A stretch of DNA of 58,721 nucleotides from Clostridium thailandense (GCF_019207025.1 NZ_JAEEGC010000049.1:1-58721); one strand, 5' to 3'. Positions 35,276-44,520 are shown, numbered from the stretch's first letter. Numbers and translations are program-made. Notes: generated by a model from the letters alone, not told the origin.

Positions 35276-36571
35276 ATGGATATAATTACTGATGTTTTAA
35301 TTGTTGGTACTGGCGTTGCAGGACTGTACTCAGCATTAAACCTAAATAAAGACTTAAATATAACCATGATTTCAAAAGGAAAAATAGATGAATGTAATAC
35401 AGCTCTTGCTCAAGGAGGGATTTCCGTGGCAAGAGGCTATGACGATATCAAACTTTTTGTGGAAGATACTTTAAAAGCTGGAAAACATAAAAACAATACT
35501 GAATCAGTTAAAATTTTAGCTAAAGAATCCATAGAAAATGTAAATAAGCTTTGTGAACTTGGTGTTGATTTTGAAAGAAACCAAGAAGGATTAGTTTTTA
35601 CTCGCGAGGGTGCACATAGCATTAATAGAATTGTTTATTATAAAGATATAACTGGTAAAAGAGTAGAAGAAGTCCTTTTAAATAATGTTAAACTCCAAAA
35701 TAACATTAATATATATGAAAACTTTGAATTAATAGACATGCTAAAAATAGGAAATAAGTGTATTGGTGGAGTTTGTACAAAAGATAATGAAATAGTAAAT
35801 ATTTACGCAAAAGTTACTATTTTAGCAACTGGAGGAATTGGAGGAATATTTAAAAATTCTACTAATCAACGCCTAATTACTGGCGATGGTATATCAATAG
35901 CCCTACGCAATGATATAAAAGTAAAAAATCTAAACTATATTCAGTTTCATCCTACTGCATTTTTTACCGAAAACTCTAATTGTAGAAAATTTTTAATTTC
36001 AGAATCTGTAAGAGGTGAGGGCGGAAAACTTATAAATAATAAAGGAGAAAGATTTGTGGATGAGCTTCTTCCAAGAGATGTTGTTACCAAATATATATGT
36101 GAAGAAAAAATTAAAACTAATTGCAAACATGTTTATTTAGATGTTAGTTCTATGTCTAAGGATTTTTTAACTAAAAGATTTCCCAATATATATAAGGAAT
36201 GCTTAAAAAATGGTATAGACATTTCAAAGGATCCTATTCCGGTGTCTCCAGCTCAACATTATTTTATGGGTGGAATAGATGTAGATTTATACGGACAAAC
36301 TTCTATGGATAACTTATATGCTTTTGGGGAGGTTAGTTGTACAGGTGTTCATGGTGAAAATAGATTAGCAAGTAATTCTTTATTAGAAGGATTAGTCTTT
36401 TCACAAAGAGGTTCCCAAAAAATAAATAATGAAATAAAAAACAAAAAAATAGAAGTAGCAAAAAAATTTAATTATAATCTAGATAATTATAAAGATTCAA
36501 ACAAAAAAATATTAATTGATACTATTTCTAGATTGAGAGGAGATATAAAGAATGAATTGGTTACTTGCTGA
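35276..36571 (+). CDS. nadB: L-aspartate oxidase
   Basis: A flavoprotein of 431 residues that oxidises L-aspartate to iminoaspartate. It shows the FAD-binding GTGVAGLYSALNL near 11-23, ALAQGGISVA, REGAHS, GGIGGIF, and HYFMGGIDVD..AFGEVSCTGVHGENRLASNSLLEG. It lacks most of the C-terminal helical extension of the 530-540-residue E. coli enzyme; this shorter form is common in Clostridia. It overlaps nadC by 20 bp. Confidence 0.95.
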   Translation: MDIITDVLIVGTGVAGLYSALNLNKDLNITMISKGKIDECNTALAQGGISVARGYDDIKLFVEDTLKAGKHKNNTESVKILAKESIENVNKLCELGVDFERNQEGLVFTREGAHSINRIVYYKDITGKRVEEVLLNNVKLQNNINIYENFELIDMLKIGNKCIGGVCTKDNEIVNIYAKVTILATGGIGGIFKNSTNQRLITGDGISIALRNDIKVKNLNYIQFHPTAFFTENSNCRKFLISESVRGEGGKLINNKGERFVDELLPRDVVTKYICEEKIKTNCKHVYLDVSSMSKDFLTKRFPNIYKECLKNGIDISKDPIPVSPAQHYFMGGIDVDLYGQTSMDNLYAFGEVSCTGVHGENRLASNSLLEGLVFSQRGSQKINNEIKNKKIEVAKKFNYNLDNYKDSNKKILIDTISRLRGDIKNELVTC

Positions 36572-37394
36572 TGATATTATAAAAAGAGCCCTTAATGAAG
36601 ATCTACAATATGGAGATATAACAACTGATTCTATAGTAGAAAATACTTCTCAAGCTATTGTAGATTTAATAGCTAAAGAAGATGGAGTAATCGCCGGCAC
36701 TGAGGTCTTTAAAAGAGTCTTCTATATTCTTGGAGACGCTAAAGCTAAATTTTACACTCATGATGGTGAAAGAGTTAAGAAAGGCGAAAAATTTGGTGAG
36801 GTTTCAGGCGATGCTAAAACCTTACTAAGTGGTGAAAGAGTTGCTTTAAACTTTCTTCAAAGAATGAGTGGAATAGCCACTATTACAAGAGCTTTTGTAG
36901 AAAAACTTGAAAATACTGATGTTAAACTTCTAGATACAAGAAAAACCACTCCCAATTTAAGGCTATTTGAAAAATATGCTGTTAAGATTGGTGGAGGAAT
37001 GAATCATAGATTCGGACTAAATGATGGAATTTTAATAAAGGATAATCATATAGATGCAGCAAGAGGAATAAATCTAGCTATAGAGTTAGTAAGAAGAAAT
37101 ACTTCTTTTGTTAGAAAAATAGAAATAGAAGTAGAGAACCTTCAACAACTCAAGGAAGCTTTAGAGGCTAAAGCTGATATAATTATGCTTGATAATATGG
37201 ATGTAGAAACAATGACAACTGCAGTTAAAATAATAGATGGAAGAGCGCAAACGGAAGCGTCTGGAAACGTTACTTTAGATACAATAGAATCTATTGCTAA
37301 AACCGGAGTAAATTTTATATCTACCGGTGCACTTACTCATTCCTTTAAAGTATTAGATATAAGCATGAAAAACTTAAGATATTTATCTCAATAG
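36552..37394 (+). CDS. nadC: Nicotinate-nucleotide pyrophosphorylase (quinolinate phosphoribosyltransferase)
   Basis: A protein of 280 residues that makes nicotinate mononucleotide from quinolinate and PRPP. Motifs are EDLQYGDITTDSI, ERVALNFLQRMSGIAT, LDTRKTTPNLR, GGGMNHRFGLNDGILIKDNH, EIEVENLQQ and ASGNVTLDTI. It completes the three-step de novo route of this operon. An in-frame 51-codon stretch without a start follows its stop codon. Confidence 0.97.
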   Translation: MNWLLADDIIKRALNEDLQYGDITTDSIVENTSQAIVDLIAKEDGVIAGTEVFKRVFYILGDAKAKFYTHDGERVKKGEKFGEVSGDAKTLLSGERVALNFLQRMSGIATITRAFVEKLENTDVKLLDTRKTTPNLRLFEKYAVKIGGGMNHRFGLNDGILIKDNHIDAARGINLAIELVRRNTSFVRKIEIEVENLQQLKEALEAKADIIMLDNMDVETMTTAVKIIDGRAQTEASGNVTLDTIESIAKTGVNFISTGALTHSFKVLDISMKNLRYLSQ

Positions 37395-37550
37395 TATATT
37401 GCAATTTTAGAAAATTTAAAAGAAAACATCGACGATACAAAAGAATATATAGAACATTTTGGTTCAAAGATGGATGAAGAAACTTTGCAAAATATAAAAG
37501 AGGAACAAAAAAATAGAGAAGAAGCTTATGATGAGCTAAGATTTCGTTAG
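37395..37550 (+). pseudogene. Start-less coding remnant after nadC
   Basis: Directly after the nadC stop, in the same frame, 51 sense codons precede a TAG at 37548-37550. They encode an acidic helical sequence (ILENLKENIDDTKEYIEHFG.. to ..EEAYDELRFR) that looks like real protein rather than random AT-rich DNA, but there is no start codon or ribosome site at its beginning. It may be the 3' end of a lost small gene; only the internal ATG could start a 24-residue peptide. Confidence 0.45.
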
Positions 37551-37558
37551 AACTATAT

Positions 37559-37593
37559 AAGTAAAGGAGATGTTGTACACACCCCCTTTACTT
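37559..37593. terminator. Terminator between convergent nadABC and trpP
   Basis: A stem AAGTAAAGG/CCTTTACTT (37559-37567 with 37585-37593) is placed between two convergent genes. Confidence 0.65.
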
Positions 37594-37601
37594 ATATATA
37601 T

Positions 37602-38132
37602 CTACATTCCTTTTGGGGCTGCTCTTCTAACAGCTGCATTTAGAGCATTAAATAATATAAATGCTGCTACAGTATTTATAAGTGTTGCAGGTATAACTAC
37701 TGATATAAATAATATCTTAAAGCTTGTAGGCAAACCTACTGTTATTAGTGCTGTTAATAAAAATGCTGATCCGCTAATAATAGTGCCAATTATTGATGTA
37801 AACATAATTTTTATTTGATTATTATTAATTATTGTTTTTAAAGGAATTAATGCAAAATACATTATATTTGTTGTTATAAATTTATCTATAACATTTGCTA
37901 GTTGTCCTCCTGGAAAGGTTGTTGTTGCCGCTGCTAATAATCCAGCTACAATTCCTGCACTTAGACATGTTTTATAATCATCATTTAAAAGCAAAATAAT
38001 AAACAACATTACTAATGAAAAATCTGGCTTCATTCCAAGCAGTATAGGTGGTGCTATTTGGTGCAATACTGCACCTATTCCTAAAAATAGTGAATTTATA
38101 ATTATTCTTTTTAAATTGATTTTTGAATTCAT
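37602..38132 (-). CDS. trpP: Tryptophan transporter TrpP
   Basis: A membrane protein of 176 residues with five to six hydrophobic segments, of the TrpP family (LFLGIGAVLHQIAPPILLGMKPDFSLVMLF near the start, TFPGGQLANVIDKFIT in the middle). The T-box leader with a UGG specifier directly supports tryptophan as substrate. The start is the ATG at 38132 with GAGGGAG upstream; an ATG-less extension to 38150 would place the ribosome site inside the gene. Confidence 0.93.
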   Translation of the reverse strand: MNSKINLKRIIINSLFLGIGAVLHQIAPPILLGMKPDFSLVMLFIILLLNDDYKTCLSAGIVAGLLAAATTTFPGGQLANVIDKFITTNIMYFALIPLKTIINNNQIKIMFTSIIGTIISGSAFLLTALITVGLPTSFKILFISVVIPATLINTVAAFILFNALNAAVRRAAPKGM

Positions 38133-38213
38133 AAATGATCTCTCCCTCATACAATTATTTTTGATATTTTGTATTCCATGGAAAATTAAGCGCGCTCTTA
38201 AAAATTTATAAAT

Positions 38214-38505
38214 AAAAAAACTCCATCCTAAAAAATTAGGACGGAGATATCCGCGGTACCACCTAAATTGTGTTTAAATATTAAATAATAAACACCTCTT
38301 AAATTCAAGCACTAACATGCTCTATCCATTGTAACGTATGGCTAACGGTAACCACTACTCTTCAAAGCAAAAACTATGAATTTCGATTTACTCCTACTAG
38401 GTCCATTCACTATTAGTTATTATACTGAGATTCCACCATCCTCAGCTCTCTGTGATTAAACATTATAGCTACTATTCCTAGTCAAAGGATTTATATTTTT
38501 GACTT
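38214..38505 (-). promoter_or_regulatory. Tryptophan T-box riboswitch
   Basis: On the minus strand: stem I base GACTAGG/CCTAGT with AGTA, then AGAGAGCTGAGGATGGTGGAA (the conserved distal-loop motifs), and the specifier loop GAATGGACC with codon TGG (Trp) at 38405-38403. The antiterminator bulge TGGTACCGCGG (38261-38251) follows. A terminator stem CTCCGTCCTA/TAGGATGGAG with seven T residues (38246-38214) ends it. Uncharged tRNA-Trp would allow transcription into trpP. Confidence 0.95.
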
Positions 38506-38511
38506 ATTGAG

Positions 38512-38541
38512 ATAATACCATAGATAATATGCGTTTGTCAA
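38512..38541 (-). promoter_or_regulatory. Promoter of the T-box-trpP transcript
   Basis: Minus-strand TTGACA (38541-38536), 18-bp spacer, TATTAT (38517-38512). The -35 box abuts the stop codon of the upstream gene. Confidence 0.8.
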
Positions 38542-39216
38542 CTACGAACAAATATTTTTTATAGAATTACAAAGTATCTTTGTAAATAGAATACCCTTTT
38601 CCGGAATATCCCCCTCATTAGCCTCTATTCTTAATAATAAAGGTAGTTCTATGTGATAGCTAATCCATCTTTCATCAATTATAGTAGATGATTTAGCTGC
38701 CTTATAATATATTTTATCAAAGTCTGCATTTATATTTAATTCTTTAAGTTCTTTCAGGCTTTTATTGGTTTTATCTTTATTTATTTCACTATCAATAAGC
38801 TTTAATATTTCGTTTTTTAATTTTAATGCATAATTTTCCTGTTCTTTACATCCTGAAGATATTTCAATATCGTCACCACAATGTTCGACTCCATGCCCAT
38901 GAATTTCAACTAGGTATCTAGGTCTGCATTTTTCTAATGCTGTATAATAATCGCTATAATTATCATAATAATTTTTGTTTGAATCTATAAAATAATTACA
39001 TGCACATAAAAAATTACAACCGAGTTTTTTAGCAATGTTATATCCAATATAGCCCGTATTTTGATCTCCATATATGTGGCTTTTACACGGCATCATGAAA
39101 GTTCCACTAGGAGTGTGATGTGGTACACCTATTACTATATCTGACTTTTGGTTTATTTTTGAAATTAATATACTTGTATCCTTTATCTTTAGTATATCTG
39201 TTATACTTGAACTCAA
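38542..39216 (-). CDS. Putative zinc-dependent hydrolase, N-formylglutamate amidohydrolase-like
   Basis: A protein of 224 residues. The segments VPHHTPSGTFMMP near 31-43, DQNTGYIGYNIAKKLG, and EIHGHG near 105-110 resemble the metal-binding pattern of N-formylglutamate amidohydrolase-type enzymes (His/Glu ligands), but overall similarity seems weak and there is no histidine-degradation context. The start is taken as TTG at 39216, 8 nt after GGAGG; the GTG at 39225 lies within the ribosome site. Monocistronic. Confidence 0.55.
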   Translation of the reverse strand: MSSSITDILKIKDTSILISKINQKSDIVIGVPHHTPSGTFMMPCKSHIYGDQNTGYIGYNIAKKLGCNFLCACNYFIDSNKNYYDNYSDYYTALEKCRPRYLVEIHGHGVEHCGDDIEISSGCKEQENYALKLKNEILKLIDSEINKDKTNKSLKELKELNINADFDKIYYKAAKSSTIIDERWISYHIELPLLLRIEANEGDIPEKGILFTKILCNSIKNICS

Positions 39217-39423
39217 CTTAAGCACCTCCAGATATAGTTTTATATATACTTATTATGCCTTAAACTCTTAAAAATGTTTCTTTATACATAATTCCATTAA
39301 GTCCATTAATTTCAAAGTAGTTTTCATCTATTTTAAAGTTCACTTTATCCAAATTAGTAAACTATTAATATAGAATAAAACATACTATACGGGAGAAAAT
39401 AACTCTTGAAAGGGGAGTTATAA

Positions 39424-39549
39424 ATGGTTAAGAAAAAATCAGAAATACTAACAAAAAACAAAGAATATAATTATAAAGACAAAAATCAAGAAACAAGAAG
39501 AGTTTCTAAAGAAACTCCTGGGATGTCTGGCAAACTTTCAGGTAAATAA
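39424..39549 (+). CDS. Small hydrophilic protein of 41 residues
   Basis: A frame of 41 codons beginning MVKKKSEILTKNKEY and ending GMSGKLSGK, with a good ribosome site (AAAGGGGAG, 6 nt before ATG). It is highly charged. I do not recognise the family; small hydrophilic proteins of this kind in Clostridia are often spore-associated, which is only a suggestion. It is followed 65 bp later by another small gene in the same direction. Confidence 0.5.
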   Translation: MVKKKSEILTKNKEYNYKDKNQETRRVSKETPGMSGKLSGK

Positions 39550-39614
39550 TAAGTAGAAATACCACATAAAATCACTTATCATATAAAAAATTACGTAATA
39601 AAGGTGAGGTTAAT

Positions 39615-39803
39615 ATGAATAATAAAAAATTATTAGAAAAAACCAATTCTAAAAGTGTAATGAATTCTAAAGAAGAATCTATGAAGGATCATAGCCAAAA
39701 TAGTTTAGATTCTAAAACTGGATATATGGATCACGGTAATGAATCCGTTTATCAAGCAAAAGGAAGAGTTATGCGCAATAATGATAATGGTTCACACTTC
39801 TAA
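39615..39803 (+). CDS. Small hydrophilic protein of 62 residues
   Basis: A protein of 62 residues rich in Ser, Asn, Lys and Asp (MNNKKLLEKTNSKSV.., ..GYMDHGNESVYQAKGRV..), with ribosome site AAAGGTGAGG. No hydrophobic segment and no known motif. It is a probable partner of the 41-residue gene upstream and is followed by a strong terminator. Confidence 0.6.
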   Translation: MNNKKLLEKTNSKSVMNSKEESMKDHSQNSLDSKTGYMDHGNESVYQAKGRVMRNNDNGSHF

Positions 39804-39806
39804 AAT

Positions 39807-39837
39807 AATCCCACTAGATATTATTTCTAGTGGGATT
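39807..39837. terminator. Bidirectional terminator
   Basis: A 12-bp stem AATCCCACTAGA/TCTAGTGGGATT lies between the convergent 62-residue gene and the CBS gene, with T-rich tails on both strands. Confidence 0.85.
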
Positions 39838-39848
39838 TTAATTCTATG

Positions 39849-40265
39849 TTATATTATATTTTTATTAAAAAAAGTAGTGTAAAAATAATTAATTATATCA
39901 CTTCTTTTAATTATTCCAATAAATGTCCTGTTATCATCTACTACTGGAACAAAATTTTGATTTGCTGATAGATTTAATAAATCTTCTATATTCGAATCAA
40001 TAAAAACAGATTTATTATTTACATTTCTAGGAACGTCTTTTACTAGGATACCATCTAAACTATCAAAGTCTAGTTTTTTGCTACTCTTTAGTTTCCAAAG
40101 TAAATCTCCTTCTGTTAAAGTTCCTACATACTTTCCCTTATCATCAATAATTGGAATTGCTGTATATCTTGTATTTTCCATATATTCTAATACTTGTCCT
40201 ATTGTCATGCTTAAAGTTGCGTATACTACCTCATTCTTTGGTGTAAGAAAAAATGCTATATTCAT
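39849..40265 (-). CDS. CBS-domain pair protein
   Basis: A protein of 138 residues consisting of two CBS motifs (a Bateman module): YATLSMTIGQVLEYMENTRYTAIPIIDDKGKYVGTLTEGDLLWKL and ..VFIDSNIEDLLNLSANQNFVPVVDDNRTFIGIIKRSDIINYF. Such modules bind adenine nucleotides, or c-di-AMP in the CbpB/DarB group, which this size and organisation resemble. The start is the ATG at 40265 with AAAGGA upstream. Monocistronic. Confidence 0.85.
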   Translation of the reverse strand: MNIAFFLTPKNEVVYATLSMTIGQVLEYMENTRYTAIPIIDDKGKYVGTLTEGDLLWKLKSSKKLDFDSLDGILVKDVPRNVNNKSVFIDSNIEDLLNLSANQNFVPVVDDNRTFIGIIKRSDIINYFYTTFFNKNII

Positions 40266-40335
40266 ACTCTTCACTTTCCTTTATTACTTCCTTAGTTAAT
40301 TATATGTAAATAAATTTAATAATATTTTTGGATAT

Positions 40336-40448
40336 ATAACCCCAAAACTTAACTTATACTTTAAAATGTATTAAAATCCTTTAATTCTTAACTGAAAAAT
40401 TTTCTTTAAAAATTAAATATTATTATTACCTCTAACTTATAAGTTAAG
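40336..40448. repeat. Possible decayed palindromic element (F)
   Basis: CTTAACTTATA (40348-40358) and its exact complement (40438-40448) flank about 80 bp of AT-rich DNA. The left side, preceded by a TATATAACCCC-like segment, resembles the left arm of element B (TATAGATACCC then CTTAACTTATA). It lies 3' of the 67-residue gene. It lacks the GGCCG loop, so membership is uncertain. Confidence 0.3.
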
Positions 40449-40486
40449 CCTAGGAATTTTAAATATCATATTTTAAGTTTTCTTAG

Positions 40487-40690
40487 TTAAAAATCTCTCT
40501 GATCACCTTTTAATAAATTCTCCACTTGAGTTCCTATCTCATGTCCTTTCTTATATGAGTCCATATGTTCATAGGGAATCTTTTCTTTAAACACATCCTC
40601 ACCTAATAGACTATCAATGATTCCTTTTTTGGCAGCTGGAAGATCACCCACATGAATTTCCTTTATATCATCTAATTCAAATCTATCCAT
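40487..40690 (-). CDS. Small acidic protein of 67 residues
   Basis: An uncharacterised protein of 67 residues (MDRFELDDIKEIHVGDLPAAKKG.., ..YKKGHEIGTQVENLLKGDQRDF), preceded by a perfect AAGGAGG. No motif is recognised and there is no membrane segment. It stands alone among a run of small genes of unknown role. Confidence 0.6.
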   Translation of the reverse strand: MDRFELDDIKEIHVGDLPAAKKGIIDSLLGEDVFKEKIPYEHMDSYKKGHEIGTQVENLLKGDQRDF

Positions 40691-40776
40691 TACTTAAAAT
40701 CCTCCTTGTATTCTTAAATAACCTACAAATATATTTTACCTAATATATTTCTTTCTATACGACTGCCAAAACTAAG

Positions 40777-40811
40777 TTAACTACCTTAGAATTAAATTCC
40801 AAGGCAGTTAA
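40777..40811. terminator. Hairpin after the 62-residue helical gene
   Basis: A 17-bp stem (40777-40793 with 40795-40811, two G-T pairs) lies 10 bp beyond the stop codon at 40821. The minus-strand side has only a short T-run, so termination may be weak. Confidence 0.5.
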
Positions 40812-40820
40812 GTGTTGATT

Positions 40821-41009
40821 TCAATCAGCTTTGTTTGAATATTCAGTTTTAACATACAAAAATTTTTTTAACATATCATTTATATTTTTTTCAAGTTTTT
40901 CATCTATGCTTGTTCTATTTTTATCCATATGCTCCAATGCTATTTTTAACCCTTGAATTGTGCTTTCCATTTCTTCTAAACTTAAAAGCATTAATATATT
41001 TTCTTTCAT
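40821..41009 (-). CDS. Small helical protein of 62 residues
   Basis: An uncharacterised protein of 62 residues, predicted to be all helical and amphipathic (MKENILMLLSLEEMESTIQGLKIALEHMD..). Ribosome site AGAGGGGG precedes the ATG. No family is recognised. Confidence 0.55.
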   Translation of the reverse strand: MKENILMLLSLEEMESTIQGLKIALEHMDKNRTSIDEKLEKNINDMLKKFLYVKTEYSNKAD

Positions 41010-41194
41010 TTTTATAGCCCCCTCTTCTCCCTTAAATTTTTAGTCACATTTTAGTTTTAAGCTAAATTTTTGATTATGAGCTTTTCAAATTAAAGATATA
41101 TTAAAAATAATTTTCAGGCTTTATATTTATTGCAATTTACAAACTATTGAAAAAATTATATTGCTGATACTTTATATGTACCACAAGTTATAGA

Positions 41195-41234
41195 AAATGA
41201 CAAGTGACTTTTCAAATTTTATCACTTGTCATTT
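41195..41234. terminator. Terminator in the 41010-41347 gap
   Basis: A perfect 13-bp stem AAATGACAAGTGA/TCACTTGTCATTT, with TTTTTT on the plus side and a shorter T-run on the minus side, 113 bp after the HNH gene stop. The rest of the gap is AT-rich with no recognised feature. Confidence 0.7.
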
Positions 41235-41347
41235 TTTCATCTGTATATATCCATATATTGAAATATTTTTATTACTGTTCAATTTTCAAGTTTCATAATA
41301 AAAGATCTTTAAATTTAACTTACTAAATTAAATATTTAGAACTTCAC

Positions 41348-41743
41348 TTAAAAATTCGCTATAAAATCATAATATTCTTCCAACATATCTTCTGTATATA
41401 TTTTCTTACCCATAAGTCTATATATAATATCTGTCTTTTTATATCCTTCTTTATATATCTTGTAATCTTTTAAAAGTCTTCTCAACATTCCCTTGTTGAT
41501 TTCAATTAAACATACCAGTTCATCTATTGTATAATAATCCTTACATAATAAATCATTCAATTTTTTCTGCAGTTCAATTTTAAATTCTACATCCAGTTTC
41601 CTGCTTTTATGCGGTCCGTTCTTCCCTCTATGATGTTCAGAACAAAGATATTTAAAGTTAAGCGGAAAATCTACTCCACCTTGGCTCCTGTACACTATAT
41701 GATGTTTATCCGCTTGTTTACCACAGACTTCACATTTAAGCAA
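41348..41743 (-). CDS. HNH-motif protein
   Basis: A protein of 131 residues. The N-terminal part is an HNH nuclease fold with CEVCGKQADKHHIVYRSQGG, then N and LCSEHHRGKNGPH (zinc CxxC/CxxH plus catalytic His). The C-terminal part (about 65-131) looks helical and may bind DNA (YTIDELVCLIEINKGMLRRLLKDY, helix-turn-helix-like). The start is TTG at 41743, 5 nt after GGGAGGGG; the in-frame ATG at 41758 would put this site inside the gene. It is isolated, with no phage or intron genes nearby. Confidence 0.8.
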   Translation of the reverse strand: MLKCEVCGKQADKHHIVYRSQGGVDFPLNFKYLCSEHHRGKNGPHKSRKLDVEFKIELQKKLNDLLCKDYYTIDELVCLIEINKGMLRRLLKDYKIYKEGYKKTDIIYRLMGKKIYTEDMLEEYYDFIANF

Positions 41744-41950
41744 TTTTTCCCCTCCCATTAATAAAATAAGCTAATATGTATTTTAATTATACCACAGCTT
41801 TATTATGATTTCACTTGTCAAAAACCGTAAAATTTGTCTGTTTTCTAATGTTTAAATAGTTATTGAATTAATTTATATTCATTGTTATTATATTTTATAA
41901 TGACTATTATACATATTTATTCGTAATTTTATCATGTGGGGTGGTTATTC

Positions 41951-42850
41951 TTGAATTCCTTATTCAAAATTATTATATCTATGATCATATGGGGAAGCGT
42001 AGGTCTCTTTGTAAAAAATATTGATTTACCTTCAATGGAAATAGTATTTTTGCGAGCAATCATTGCAAGTATAATACTTATCTCATATGGACTTATCTTC
42101 AAAACCAATAGGAAAAATAGTCTAAATGAATACCAAATAAAAACTAGAAGAAAAAATATTTGCTTTCTTATTGCTTCAGGAACAGCTATTGGACTAAATT
42201 GGATATTCCTTTTTCAATCTTACAAATACACTACTATCTCTAACTCTACTTTAAGTTATTATTTCGCACCTGTATTTGTAATACTATTATCACCTTTTAT
42301 TCTAAAGGAAAAATTAACAAAATCTAAACTAATTGCGATTATGGGAGCAATGCTTGGTTTATTTTTGATATTAAGCAATCAATCATCGAGTACTTCTATC
42401 TCTTATAACCACACTAAAGGTATTACCTTTGGACTTATTGCTGCTATATTTTATGCTTCAGTAATCTTGTTAAACAAGTACATCAAAGATTTATCTGGAT
42501 ACGAAATGACAGTTATTCAAATTTCTACTGCGGCTTTACTACTTCTTCCTATTATAATTTACAGGAATAGCATTCACATTTCTAGCATTAAAAGCCTAGT
42601 TTTTATATTAATTGTAGGAATAGTTCATACCGGAATTCCTTACCTAGCATACTTCTCTGCTATCAAAGACTTGAAGGCCCAAACAATAGCTGTAGTGAGC
42701 TATATTGATCCAATATCTGCTGTTATATTTAGCACAATATTTTTAAAAGAAAAATTGACTTTATTTCAGTTATTAGGTGGATTTCTGATTTTGCTTTCAA
42801 CATTTCTTGGTAATTATGAAAAGAATACTAATTCTCATGTAAATAAATAA
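41951..42850 (+). CDS. EamA/DMT-family transporter
   Basis: A membrane protein of 299 residues with ten hydrophobic segments and the internal duplication of the drug/metabolite transporter superfamily (first EamA half about 1-135, second about 150-295). The start is TTG at 41951 with GGGGTGG 6 nt upstream. The substrate is not predictable. Monocistronic. Confidence 0.88.
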   Translation: MNSLFKIIISMIIWGSVGLFVKNIDLPSMEIVFLRAIIASIILISYGLIFKTNRKNSLNEYQIKTRRKNICFLIASGTAIGLNWIFLFQSYKYTTISNSTLSYYFAPVFVILLSPFILKEKLTKSKLIAIMGAMLGLFLILSNQSSSTSISYNHTKGITFGLIAAIFYASVILLNKYIKDLSGYEMTVIQISTAALLLLPIIIYRNSIHISSIKSLVFILIVGIVHTGIPYLAYFSAIKDLKAQTIAVVSYIDPISAVIFSTIFLKEKLTLFQLLGGFLILLSTFLGNYEKNTNSHVNK

Positions 42851-42854
42851 GCTT

Positions 42855-42898
42855 TATAGCCCCCCATAAACACTGTTTTATGGGAGGCGCTGAATATA
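42855..42898. terminator. Hairpin between convergent EamA and CWB2 genes
   Basis: CCCCCCATAAACA and TGTTTTATGGGAGG form a stem just beyond the EamA stop codon, followed by an AT-rich stretch. Confidence 0.55.
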
Positions 42899-42946
42899 AA
42901 AAATTTATTTAACTATATAGCGTACCGACATTGGAACCCTATATGC

Positions 42947-44500
42947 TTACTTAATATTAGATTTTATCTTCAACAGCTTTTCCCTTAAGTTATCAATTCC
43001 ATTATTTCCGTCTCTTAAATCTTCAACGTTCTCTATTTTATTCTTATTAATATCCTCTAAATCTTTAAGTGCTGCATCAAGTTTACTTTCTTCAGCAGAG
43101 TCAACTGCATCTTTGAATGTGACGAATGTATCTATGTATGAACCAGTTAAGTTAATTACTTTATTTACTGATTGTATATCAGAATTTATGCTATTTAGAT
43201 ACAGCTGTTTACCACCTTCAAGTGTCTTTGGACTTTCAATTTTACTAACTTCATCTCTTAAGCTAGTTAGGTTTTTCTCATATGTTTGTAAATAAGACTT
43301 ACAATCTTTAAATAATTCTATAAATTTGTCTAATGCATCCATCATTGTATTAGGATTCTCAAATTCCGCTACTATATCTTCTGAAGTAAATTTATTCATA
43401 GTATCATGGAAATAACTTTCAGCCTTTACATTCTCAGTATTAAAGCTATAACAATAATCTAGCAGCTTATTAATGTAATCCTTCTCTTCTTGTGTTATAG
43501 TTGACGGATCTTTTAATTCGTACTCAATTGAAAAATCTATAGATGAAGGTCCTCCAAGTAAAATTATATTTTTAAAATTACCCTTGTCTATAAATTCTTT
43601 TTGCTTAGTTATATCTGAGCCATCTGTCAACACTATCGGAGCATTTAGTTTAGCAGCTAGCGCACTTCCTGATAATGCATCTGGAAAATTTTCGCCATTA
43701 GCAATTACGGCTGTATCTGAATTTACATTAAAATATTTACATATACTTAATGAAGTTTCATATCTATCATCTCCTGCTAAGCTTATCAAATTATCACTTT
43801 CTAGAGATGGAACAAGTTCTCTTATTTGATTTTTAACATTATATCCTACAGATGCATATCCACCTATTATATATACCTCTTTTGGTTCAATATTTTTAAT
43901 CATATCCTTGGCTTCATCAGTCAAAGTTGAGTTTGATGTCATTATTATAGGATATCCATTTAATGCAGCAACACTTGAAGCACTCAGAGCATCAGCAAAA
44001 CCATAAGCATTTACTATAACTATAGGGGTTCCCTTCTGTACATTCATAGAATTTACTATATACTTATTGGTATCAAATCTATCTTGTCCTCCCAACCTTA
44101 CAAAACTAGTATATCCTTGCTGCTTTACATAATCTACAAGTTCATTACTTATAGAAGCTGCTCCTCCTAATAAATATATAGTCCCATCTTTATCCAAATG
44201 ATCCTTAATATACTGTATACAATCCAAGCTCTCTTCTATACTATCGCTAGCTAATATTATAGGCGCATTTAACTTTTTAGAAAGTACACTTCCTGCTAAA
44301 GCATCTGGAAAATCTCTTCCACTAGCAATTATTATATTTTTTAACTTACCATTACTAAAACTATTTGATATGCTGATAGATGTTTTGTATCTGTCATCTC
44401 CATACAATCTATTTATATTATAGACGCTCTTTGCATGTACTGAATTTGAAATTCCTAATGTAACAACAGCAGCTGCAACCAAACTTATTACTTTTTTCAT
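42947..44500 (-). CDS. Secreted cell-wall-binding-repeat-2 (CWB2) protein
   Basis: A surface protein of 517 residues. It has a signal peptide of about 23 residues (KKVISLVAAAVVTLGISNSVHA) and three CWB2 repeats (about 30-125, 125-220, 230-325), each with the pattern R-x-G-D-D/Q-R-Y/F-x-T and later GGAASI/GGYASV/GGPSSI. The repeats anchor the protein to cell-wall polymers. Residues about 330-517 are helical and may be a coiled coil; they resemble no catalytic domain. A strong GGAGGGGGG ribosome site precedes the ATG. Monocistronic. Confidence 0.92.
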   Translation of the reverse strand: MKKVISLVAAAVVTLGISNSVHAKSVYNINRLYGDDRYKTSISISNSFSNGKLKNIIIASGRDFPDALAGSVLSKKLNAPIILASDSIEESLDCIQYIKDHLDKDGTIYLLGGAASISNELVDYVKQQGYTSFVRLGGQDRFDTNKYIVNSMNVQKGTPIVIVNAYGFADALSASSVAALNGYPIIMTSNSTLTDEAKDMIKNIEPKEVYIIGGYASVGYNVKNQIRELVPSLESDNLISLAGDDRYETSLSICKYFNVNSDTAVIANGENFPDALSGSALAAKLNAPIVLTDGSDITKQKEFIDKGNFKNIILLGGPSSIDFSIEYELKDPSTITQEEKDYINKLLDYCYSFNTENVKAESYFHDTMNKFTSEDIVAEFENPNTMMDALDKFIELFKDCKSYLQTYEKNLTSLRDEVSKIESPKTLEGGKQLYLNSINSDIQSVNKVINLTGSYIDTFVTFKDAVDSAEESKLDAALKDLEDINKNKIENVEDLRDGNNGIDNLREKLLKIKSNIK

Positions 44501-44520
44501 TTAATTAGTTCCCCCCTCCA

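Noticed and set aside
36552..36571. nadB frameshift (short protein overlapping nadC by 20 bp)
   Set aside because: A length of about 430 residues is usual for clostridial L-aspartate oxidase, and all catalytic motifs are present.
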